Below, piece by piece: positions 52,483 through 64,000 of a stretch of 64,000 bases of DNA; within the stretch, counting starts at the first letter, position 1, and each line of letters begins with the position of its first letter. The position numbers and the translations under genes are program-made. The notes beneath the pieces are model-generated. The model was not told the DNA's origin and did no database searches. It was given only the letters and a program-made list of their open reading frames with translations. The DNA is from Onchidella celtica (Eukaryota > Mollusca > Gastropoda > Systellommatophora > Onchidiidae): NCBI GenBank assembly GCA_963931925.1, contig OZ007567.1:78225686-78289685 (forward strand). Reading direction: 5' to 3'.

Positions 52483-52527
52483 CTGTTCCAGCCACACGTT
52501 AATTGTCAGCACTTGATTTACTTCGTC
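52483..52527 (-). CDS. nAChR subunit 45-bp exon (beta-1/beta-2 region)
   Basis: Fifteen residues, DEVNQVLTINVWLEQ, lie between a CCGCAG acceptor and a GTAAGC donor, both phase 0. This is the standard nicotinic-receptor block after the first strand, with the Trp of ligand loop D. A 45-bp exon at exactly this place is known from vertebrate nicotinic receptor genes. It is far too short for ORF finders and was located from its flanking exons. Confidence 0.93.
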
Positions 52528-53307
52528 CTGCGGAATCGAAAAACAAGAAAGTATGAACAGTGACCACACGGCTTTCCATACGTAGGGGTATAATATAAGG
52601 AACTAACAGCGAAGTATGAGCTATGTGTTTCTTTAGTTACGTAAGCAACTAATACCCACCCGGCTATAAATCTCATGCTTTCTCATGTTCAACGCCAATA
52701 ATATACAATCTAACATTACAGATTAACGCCTTACAGTGAATACAATACTGTTGTTGGAATAGCAATACCCAGATATGTTATGTAAAAAATGACCCACACG
52801 CATAAAATACCGTGCTTCAACAGCTTGTATAACACTGATGTATAATTACATAGGATGAAACAAACAGTCCTGAATATTCATATTTGCACCGTGGAGATAA
52901 CCTGGGTGACTCACTGGAAATGCAAATGTTACTGGATAGCAGACATAATTGGACACATAAATAAATGGCGTACTACACATAATTCACTTTCACAAATGGA
53001 AATAATTACATGGTGGGCCAAGAGTTACCTTACCATCATCTGGAAAATAGTAAAATAAATGATAATAAAGAATTGGTTAAAAATACATTGCAATGGAATT
53101 TAAAAATAGAATTAAAGTCAAATGCATATCTCACCCTGAAATATAACTGTGGTTTTAGTTGTTATCATTTTTAAATTATATAATAATCATTATGTTAAAG
53201 TAACTTTTGGCTTACCATGTAGGTCACACATTCACAAATGGAATAATGGACATCCATTTCTTCGTAAAAGCTCTAATATGCTCATAAGAAAGAAAGAACT
53301 TTGCAAA

Positions 53308-53309
53308 CA

Positions 53310-53348
<39 letters not shown>

Positions 53349-53352
53349 ATAC
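53308..53352. repeat. (AAAT)n microsatellite
   Basis: About ten AAAT units in a receptor intron. Confidence 0.95.
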
Positions 53353-53494
53353 ATAAAAATCACTCTCTTTAAAGTGTTTATACATAGAAATGTATCATTC
53401 ACTAAATTTTCAGATAAATTGACAAAGATAAATACAAAGCACTATCATTACCACCTCCAGGTCTAACTGCATATTTAATTATGAAGGCTCATGG

Positions 53495-53637
53495 CGCAAT
53501 GAGTCACGCCTCGGTTTTGTGGACTAAGAAGTTGAACGGCACCTCTCGCTCTGGTGAGATTGAAACAACTGTGTCTCGCTAGGAAATTCAAGTCTGAGTC
53601 AAAACCGCGGCATGCCAGACTGTCTTGACTCATTGCG
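53495..53637. mobile_element. Inverted-repeat element (MITE), 143 bp
   Basis: Perfect 12-bp terminal repeats CGCAATGAGTCA ... TGACTCATTGCG. The interior has paired CGGTTTTG and CAAAACCG segments, so it can fold on itself. No target duplication is clear. Confidence 0.8.
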
Positions 53638-53750
53638 TTACTAGAAATGTTTCATAGAGATCTCTCCTTGCGGAAGGTGTGCGCACGTGTGTGTGTGTGT
53701 GTGTGTGGGGGGGGGGTGTTCTGTCGTAATGTGCAAGTGTCATTCTGCAA

Positions 53751-54142
53751 TGTGTTTAGGTCTTTATTTTAGGAGGTTCCGCTGTCCTCGGCATTTACAC
53801 TTCAATTTTCTTGTTTTTATTTTTCTTGTTCTTGTTTCTGTGTGTTTTTGTGCTAGGGATGAGTTTTTTTTTTTTTTTAGAATTTTGCCCAGGCAGCGGC
53901 CTTGTTCGGCCTGCTCTTCTCGTCTTTAACTGCCAAGGTATCTTTAACGTGCGGAACGCGCACCCTGGAACCCCCCCCCCTCACATTTCTTCCTTATCCG
54001 AGAAGACTAGGTGTTCGATCCTACCTACCATGGATCAGAGACAGAAATTCCCCCCTCCCCCCCCCCCCCCCGAAAAAACATTCCAACATGCCTGCACTGA
54101 CCGGGGATCGAACCCGGTACCTTCGGCAAGACAGGCGAGTGC
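53751..54142 (-). mobile_element. tRNA-derived SINE, copy 6 (A box lost)
   Basis: - strand copy with an excellent B box (GGGTTCGATCCCCGG), the conserved body and a tail ending CCTAAAATAAAGACC. The 5' head stops before the A box. Flanking CATTCTGCAA (53741) and CATCCTGCAA (54143) differ at one base and mark the target duplication. Confidence 0.85.
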
Positions 54143-55774
54143 CATCCTGCAACAGGTGGACTTGAATATTTATTTTCTGTAACTACCATCTCATATATTT
54201 AGTCTACTGTAGTGGCATTCGTTTTAAATTTCAAATGTCTCAAAAGTTTCAATTCATGTTGACATGAAATGTGGAAGAAGGAAACTATGTGGGATGGTGA
54301 CCCTAACGGCCACAATAAAACACTGGAGGATTGGACAAGGCCTTATATGGGAAGCTTTGCTAAGGCCTGATCTATATACTGGAAAACACGAAGCGGCGTC
54401 AAACCCCAGATTCAGAAAAGACAGCAAACACCTTGGTGGATATTTGCGTGGCAGTCCTTCCAGAAGGGCATTAGTGCTGATTGCTACGAAATGTGGCTCC
54501 GTGGCCCGGCTGTTCTTTCCCCCCAAATTGAACCCATTGCATCTTGATGGGGTATCTGACCAGGAAGTGCTCCCATAAGCTATCACGGCGTCAGGATCTA
54601 ATGTGGGTATTTGCATTACATCGTGTCTTCAATAGCCATTTTCCAAGCTTCTCTTTTTTAAGTGCAGCCATCGCAATATGAACGTACGTTTCTGCCAATC
54701 TGCATTAAGATTCCGTAAGTGCACGGGCTTCTTTTTCGTCTTTTTCCATCTGCTTCATCCCTGATCTGGAGTCATTGTCCCGAGTCCATTTCCGCAATGA
54801 CGATGGGAATGTTCATAATGTTATGGAGTTTATGAATAATAACAGCGACGGGAAAGGGATAAACGATAACGAGCATCGAAGATACTTGCAAACGTCATAT
54901 GCATACCATGGTAACGGCAACTTACAAATATGCCAATTTTTTTTCCTGTCAACCCATGCGCTATCCAGTCTCCCATTATGTTTCTACTCTCTTGGTTCTT
55001 TTCCCATGGGTGTCTCGGTGTAATATTTAATAGTTTTTCTTTCTTTATATCATTATCCATTGTTGATATATCTGAATGAACACAACAAGCACGTTCCAAT
55101 AAGAATCTCCAGATTCCGATGGCTAAAAACTAAAAGAGCAAAATGCGTCATGTGTTTACATCTATTTGGACAAAAGGAAAACTAAAATCACAAAAGAAGA
55201 CTCAAGCCGAGATCTTGGTGATGCACGATCAGGATGAAAAGAAAGTTAGCCATGATATTTTAATCATTAAATTCCACGGGATTCAATTTCGCATGACATC
55301 TGTGTTCTTGTATATTTAACGACACACAGCAATTTTTCCGTCCGTTGTCTTGATGTTACGTAAGCTATATAATATAAAGAACGATATATCAGACCTGGAA
55401 ATCATGAAACCTAGGCCAGCGCGGTAAATAAGAATTTGGAAAGAGCCGCGGGCGCCACAAAAGATGTGTAGATCCACTTATTCTGATTTCTCTAGACTTT
55501 GGGTTGATTGAACCAAACTGTCGGTTTAGTCGCTTAACATCAAGAATTAAGATCTTTTTCCAGCTGTGCAATCGACCAATAGTTATCCCTCTCGTTATAT
55601 ACAATATGAATAATCTTCTCTGATATTACTAATAATAACGGGCAACATGTCTGACAAGTTTAGCTCCTAATATAAGCCATTGCTAGAAAGTTTCAAAGAT
55701 ACACATCCTACAGGACACTCTTCAATTGGCTTGTCCTTCTTACCTGTTGATGATGGCCACCTTTGAATACTTAC

Positions 55775-56001
55775 CATGTCTGAAATTTGAACCAGCGTGA
55801 TCCCAAATTTGATAACAACAGAATGAGATGCATTGATAACTGGTCGTGAGTATTTGTGGTAGCCTTCAAGTAATCGTTCCATTAGTAGTTGCTCATCAGG
55901 TATTGGTTTAGGACGCTGGTTCGTTTGTGAATAGCTGGGCATAATCGTGGAATTACCTAATCTGGCCGCACCAGATTCGTGAGACGACGATGCTGTACTA
56001 C
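55775..56001 (-). CDS. nAChR subunit exon B: alternative N-terminal ligand-binding segment
   Basis: The exon is 227 bp, with acceptor TTCTCCAG before it and donor GTAAGT after it. It opens with two bases completing a codon, then encodes 75 residues: a Ser/Ala-rich leader, then DEQLLMERLLEGYHKYSRPV and SVVIKFGITLVQISDM. It ends at the same residue and phase as exon A and shares about half of its visible conserved positions, including the NAS sequon. No signal peptide is encoded here, and the entry phase calls for an upstream exon ending with one base of a codon. I did not find that exon up to the window edge. It could instead belong to a second transcript or a neighbouring paralogue. Confidence 0.75.
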
Positions 56002-56057
56002 CTGGAGAAGCAAGAATAATGACAGGAAGATGTGAAAAATGTTCAGCTAAAACTTAC

Positions 56058-56264
56058 CATGTCTGAAATTTGCGTCAGTGTTATTCCGAATTTAACAGTG
56101 ACGGTGTTGGAAGCGTTGTAGACAGGCCTGGCAGCTGGGTTATAGTTATGGAGGATGTTGTTAATGAGCCGGGTCTCATCAGATTTCTCCGTGGCGCATG
56201 TCAGAAACTCCATAAAGACGCGCAGGATGATAAAACAGACACAGTATTTTCGGAGTCTATCCAT
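56058..56264 (-). CDS. nAChR subunit exon A: start codon, signal peptide and N-terminal ligand-binding segment
   Basis: The exon encodes 69 residues from an ATG. A basic start and hydrophobic core (about residues 7-23) resemble a signal peptide, followed by a short acidic stretch. The family N-terminal helix and beta-1 strand follow: RLINNILHNYNPAARPVYNA and then TVTVKFGITLTQISDM. An N-glycosylation sequon (NAS, residue 50) falls where many receptor subunits carry one. The exon ends after a whole codon at GTAAGT, in phase 0 with the 45-bp exon. It is self-sufficient as a first coding exon. Exon B, 56 bp downstream on the - strand, encodes an equivalent segment with the same last four residues. 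Confidence 0.88.
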
Positions 56265-57584
56265 TTCTGTACTGTTCTGAAGTTCCGAGTCCCAAACGCC
56301 GAAGAAGCCTGAACCTCACTATTTTATGTCCAGTTGCAAATACTTGCACAGAAATATTTGCACATCCGCATGTCTCCGATAGGTAAGATAGTTAATACTA
56401 GCATGCAAAGTCGGAAGTCATTATATGTTTCTTATTTCCATATTTACGAACATGTTCACCTCAAATTAAATTTCTGTCGCTAATGACGCACTGTGGAATT
56501 TTACATGTAGTTAGCTACCGAGCAATATGTCTTGAACGGCAACCAAAACTATTTGCGCGGTACATGAGAAGTTGTGGTATTCCATGAAGTGATTTTACCA
56601 ACTTGATTAGTATTCCTGTAAACTGAGTTGACCTGAATGAAGAATAATCCACATCAGTGAATGAACACAACAAGCACGTTCCATTAAGAATCTCCAGATT
56701 CCGATGACTAAAAACTAAAAGATGTATACACCAGCTATCGCCTGAAGGCCCAGAGATAATGTCGCTCGCAACAGAGCAAGCGTAACACAATATCTCTACA
56801 ACCCTTTCATCAAATCAGCAATAAGAAATAATATTTATGGGTTGATAAACACTTCGTCATGGTTATTAAACTTGCTCCACAGCTTTGGTTTGTTATTTAA
56901 TATTCCTCTCCATGGTCAGAATAAACAGCTTTGTGGACAAACAAAAATGTCACTCCGCGGCGAGATGGCCATTTCTATTTCTGTCTCAACGAGGATCAAT
57001 TTCCTGAGAATTGTTAAGCCTTAATTTGATCCTGACCGAATTAGAAATTAAATATTAAAAAATGTCATGCTATAAATCTGCAGGCTATTTTTTTGCCTGT
57101 ATTCTGGAGAATGATTAATGTTTTGTGTTTTTTAATGCAATCAAGCAGACCAATAAATCAGTTAGATAAAGATATGAAATTCGTCTAAGAGAAATAAAGA
57201 TATCGAATTCTTCCAAGAGGAGCCATACTTTGGATGGCCTACTGGAAAACATAAACACTGGACATTCTTAAGAAAAGGGCAGGAACTTAAGTGAATTGCT
57301 AGAGGAACAAAAACGTTACAAAGCAAGAGTAGACTGAGGTAAATTCAAGCTTGAGATCCGCATAAATGTGTAAGTTGTTACATGCGCGGTTATGTGCGAA
57401 CATGGAACAGAGACTGGGTATTTCGATAAAAGAGGTGATCTAGAGATGGGTCTATCCCAGCAGCCAGCACAAAGTGTTGTAAAATCCTTCTTTGCGGTCC
57501 ACACAAAGACAACGTGATGAGAATATGAAGAATGGAACAACATGATTTATTAAATACGACTAATGTAGCTTATAAAAAAAAAGA
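56265..57584. other. Region upstream of receptor exon A
   Basis: Should contain the receptor promoter and 5' untranslated region on the - strand. I see no convincing TATA box. A segment at 56657-56720 is nearly identical to 55074-55135. No other gene seen. Confidence 0.4.
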
Positions 57585-57730
57585 GAGGACGACCCGTGAG
57601 ACGATGTGCAGACAGGAGGACAGGCATAGACGAGGCGGGCGAAAGGCAGAGAAGAATGGAAATCATTGACGGAGGGCTACATCCTGCAGTGGACGGACGT
57701 GGCCTAGTAAGAACAAGAACAGGAATGTAG
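57585..57730 (+). mobile_element. Non-LTR retrotransposon 3' end, fragment 1
   Basis: Broken translation contains KKRGRPVRR and, in another frame, EGYILQWTDVA followed by a stop. These are the terminal residues typical of RTE-like reverse transcriptase proteins. A GAACAAGAACAGG tail follows. The fragment shares GACAGGCATAGAC and GGAGGGCTACATCCT with fragment 2. Confidence 0.7.
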
Positions 57731-61226
<3,496 letters not shown>

Positions 61227-62512
61227 ACAATGGTAAGAATTGGGGCAGTGCTCAAAATTAGGCAATTCGTCCAGTGAGCGGGGAACATGATGTCTTCAAA
61301 ATCAATTATGTTTTCAGTGAGCGCTAACTGCAGTTGTATGTAGAAGATTAAAGATAAAGATTTAAATAAATACTTTACAATCATTTCTGACCTTTGGATT
61401 CATTTCTTGAGACGGCGTGCTAAAGACGATCATCAGCTTAAAATAAGAGAGTTCAACAACAGTTAATAACTGAGGAATAGGGAAGGCATGCTGCAATGTC
61501 GTATTTCTTCTCATTTATTGGTGGAGTCTCATCGCGTATCATTATTTATGTACAAAACTTAAGCATATCCAGCAGAGAACATGTTATATCTGCCCAATCC
61601 GCATCAAAATGACCTTCTTTTGGTTCATACTCAACAATACAATGTAGACAATTCTTCGTTAGAACTAAGGTGTAAAAGCTATAATGTCCACTGGAATGGA
61701 ACATTTGTCTTAATGAGAAGCCAGCAATCATGTCGTTTCATAAGATGATCATGGAAGTGTGACGTACCCTAAATGCACCGAGTTGTAAATTCCACCACAC
61801 CAATGTTCTTGAATGTTACTGCTATTGCAATAGCATAAACGCAGATTAATTATACGCCCACATTTTTCCATACCCTGCATTACTGAATGGAATAAAAATT
61901 ACGTTTTGCAATTATTGCTTGTCCTCAATCGAAGCCGCACACATGAATTAAGAAATGGACACGCCTCTGTTCACTTATGAATTGCCTTGTCAAATTTTAT
62001 CGAAAGACAGCCCAGGAAATGGACGTCTTCAATATTTGCACAAAGAGAAACTGTCGACATTGCATTTCTTTCAAGGTTCAGCAGCCTGGAGAAAAATTAA
62101 GGAAACCCAAGAAGATTTTTAAAGGAACAACAACAAGAAAAGAAAAAGGTGAGAAATTAAATCTGCCTGTTTGGCTATACGGTTCCTCTGGCCACATTAG
62201 TTCAGTCATGCATATAAGAGACATTTGTGATAACATTGACAACACTCGGTTTTCTTCGTTTTTTATTCTGCAGGAGCACATTTCAGACGCATGTCTTGTC
62301 GTTAAAGCAAACGGCAATCTTCATTTGTTCTATTTTCAGTTTTTGCTAGAATTGTCTTCACATGTGCATTCAAAAAAAAAAAAAAAAAGCTTTAAGCAAC
62401 ACTAGAAAAATGAAAAATGTCACGTACCTCAAAAACGCGTAACCTCTTTTTATTGATCTATATTTTACATATCACTCGTGAATAGGGAAATATCAGAAAA
62501 TTTCATTAACAT

Positions 62513-62558
62513 ATCGAGAGAGAGAGAGAGAGAGAGAGAGAGCGGGAGAGAGAGAGAA

Positions 62559-62609
<51 letters not shown>

Positions 62610-62665
62610 CCATAAATAAATGAATAAATAATAAATAAATAAATATATAAATAAATAAATAAACG
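62513..62665. repeat. Compound (GA)n / (GAAA)n / (AAAT)n repeat
   Basis: GA-rich tract of about 95 bp changing into AAAT/ATAAATA units. Confidence 0.95.
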
Positions 62666-63309
62666 GCGTGAAATAGGAAGTTTCTTTCAAGAGATCTTCT
62701 TCAGCAATGACGGAAAAGGACTGGGATTCCAACTACCACCAGCCTCAGCAAGCAATTATAATCATTTTCTGTACATAACACAAACATCATTATTCAGATA
62801 GTTTGTGGTGTCCTATAGTGTTGGCTTGCTTAAATTCAGATCTTATTAAACCAGTACAATTACACCTGTGTGTTTGTGTGTGAGTATGGGTGGGTGTGCG
62901 CATGTTTGTATGTGTGTGTCTGTGTGTGTTTTAAGGACAAAATGAATGAGAACAAATGGCAAACAATAATCTAACACAATAAAAACACAATAACAACAAC
63001 AAAAAAAAATACAGGAAAAAAATTACCTGACAAATCACTGATGTATCTCATAATGCCCACTATTCCATGATGTTTGGATCATGTTATCAGCTGTCCGGTG
63101 TTTATCTTAAGACCGCTTCCTAGTTTATCAACAACAATGATTTTTCACCATAAATACTCAAAGTATATATCGATACCAGTCGAGAGAATTGGAGGATGCT
63201 GGTTGCCAGATCACCTATGACGCCCCAGACGGTCCACAAGACTACGGGATAGCGAGAGATATCCATACAACCCCTCACACTGATATTTAGAAATCAGAAA
63301 CAAACCCAG

Positions 63310-63593
63310 GTTACAGACATTGAGAAAAATATACTATGACAAAAATGGAAATGGGCTTGTCATGCATATCGGAAGACTGAAAGAAAGCAGATGGCCAAGG
63401 CATTGCACTGAATGGAGGCCTAAAATAGAAAAGAGAACAAGAGGACGCCCCGAGAGACAATAGAGAGATGGTATTTTGCAGACGGGTGACAGGCATGGAC
63501 ATGACGGACGGAAAACAGAGATACATAGAGATTATAGGCGGAGGGCTATATCCTACAGTGAACGGACGAGGCCGACAAGAACAAGAACAAGAA
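63310..63593 (+). mobile_element. Non-LTR retrotransposon 3' end, fragment 2
   Basis: One frame reads HIGRLKESRWPRHCTEWRPK and then KRTRGRPERQ before a stop, the C-terminal block of RTE-like reverse transcriptases. Another frame gives EGYILQ-TDEADKNKNKK with a stop in place of Trp. It ends in a GAACAAGAACAAG tail like fragment 1. Several stops and frame changes show that it is dead. Confidence 0.8.
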
Positions 63594-64000
63594 ATACTTT
63601 GCTTTTTGCGTTCCTTTGACCATTCTAAAGCAGTTTTGTGAGTAACAGAATTTATAGAAAAGGCAATATATAATTTTGTCTGGGCAAGAGAAGGCTAAAT
63701 CTTCCCATAGGACGGGCTTAGATCGCGACCTTTGTTCTTGTTTGTTCTAACTCCACCCACTTTTTGCACATCAGAGAAATTCGGCGTTAAACGTTTGCGG
63801 CTTTAGTATTATGATAACGAATTAGAATAAATCGAGTCTTTGAAAGAGCTTGATAAGTGCCACAACGCATTTTAAACAAGTGTCAAAGTGTGCATTCGTT
63901 ATACCTCTTCTCCAGCTTAAAAGATATCCAGTTTTCAGAAAATGGAGGTAGAACAAACAACAACTAAGCTAGCCAAGTTCCCGTAACTCCTTTCTGCAAG

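Larger units (their letters stand above)
52528..55774 (-). other. nAChR intron between the N-terminal exons and the 45-bp exon
   Basis: About 3.2 kb. It contains an AAAT microsatellite (53308-53352), a 143-bp inverted-repeat element (53495-53637) and a SINE (53751-54142). Open frames at 54254-54616 resemble no family that I know. Confidence 0.8.
29933..56264 (-). other. Gene model: nicotinic acetylcholine receptor alpha-type subunit with alternative N-terminal exons
   Basis: The model joins exon A 56264-56058, then 52527-52483, 40576-40467, 39001-38804, 35583-35383, 33732-33596 and 30717-29933. All donors are GT, all acceptors AG, and every split codon restores the family residue. The coding length is 1,683 bp, giving 560 residues and a stop. 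The protein has a signal peptide, a ligand-binding domain with the Cys-loop (Cys154/Cys168), a vicinal Cys218-Cys219 pair that defines an alpha subunit, M1-M3, a long Ser/Gly-rich cytoplasmic loop, and M4. It should form pentameric acetylcholine-gated cation channels at the plasma membrane. Whether it assembles alone is unknown. Exon B (55775-56001) is an alternative to exon A. Closer subtype assignment needs a tree. Confidence 0.95.

Noticed and set aside
54254-54616. Overlapping open frames of 120 and 104 codons on opposite strands
   Set aside because: No family features; possibly part of an unrecognised repeat inside the receptor intron.
61977-62405. 142-codon open frame ending in a Lys run
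   Set aside because: The end is translated poly-A and the body matches no family known to me.

Overview
This window is nuclear DNA from an animal, most likely a mollusc and perhaps a gastropod. The genes are split by GT-AG introns of 1 to 12 kb, and most of the sequence is non-coding. It is crowded with microsatellites, tRNA-derived SINEs, hAT-type and other inverted-repeat elements, a solo LTR and LINE 3' ends. Animal origin is certain from the genes. Mollusc is an inference from the repeat style and the receptor type. Nothing bacterial (operons, Shine-Dalgarno sites, CRISPR) is present.

Two genes can be supported. The first, on the + strand (about 14.95-17.6 kb), encodes a LicD / fukutin-related-protein-like enzyme. 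It has a membrane-anchor exon, a 1,063-bp intron and one long exon with the whole catalytic domain. The second, on the - strand (29,933-56,264), is an alpha-type nicotinic acetylcholine receptor subunit. I rebuilt it exon by exon. With N-terminal exon A it has seven coding exons whose splice phases agree at every junction, giving a 560-residue product. It has a signal peptide, Cys-loop, vicinal cysteine pair, four membrane segments and a cation-type pore. Its 45-bp and 110-bp exons are the sizes known from vertebrate receptor genes.

The most interesting biology is at the 5' end of the receptor gene. Two related exons, A (56,058-56,264) and B (55,775-56,001), encode alternative versions of the start of the ligand-binding domain and end at the same residue and phase. 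B enters in a different phase from the one in which A exits, so A spliced to B meets an early stop. This frame rule would make the exons mutually exclusive, or would reveal two start sites. B also needs an upstream signal-peptide exon that I could not find.

Layout: 1-14.9 kb is intergenic, with SINEs, a 0.4-kb tandem duplication, an inverted dispersed repeat pair and a large TATC/TGTC satellite. 14.9-17.6 kb holds the LicD-like gene. 17.2-29.9 kb is intergenic, with a palindromic element, two hAT elements (one with a decayed transposase), a SINE with intact target duplications and a MITE. 29.9-56.3 kb is the receptor gene, whose introns hold a 21-bp minisatellite, a 3 x 78-bp tandem array inside an inverted-repeat element, a 1,081-bp solo LTR with a perfect 5-bp target duplication, and three SINEs. 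56.3-64 kb lies upstream of exon A and holds LINE remnants and GA satellites. The two genes have no evident functional link.
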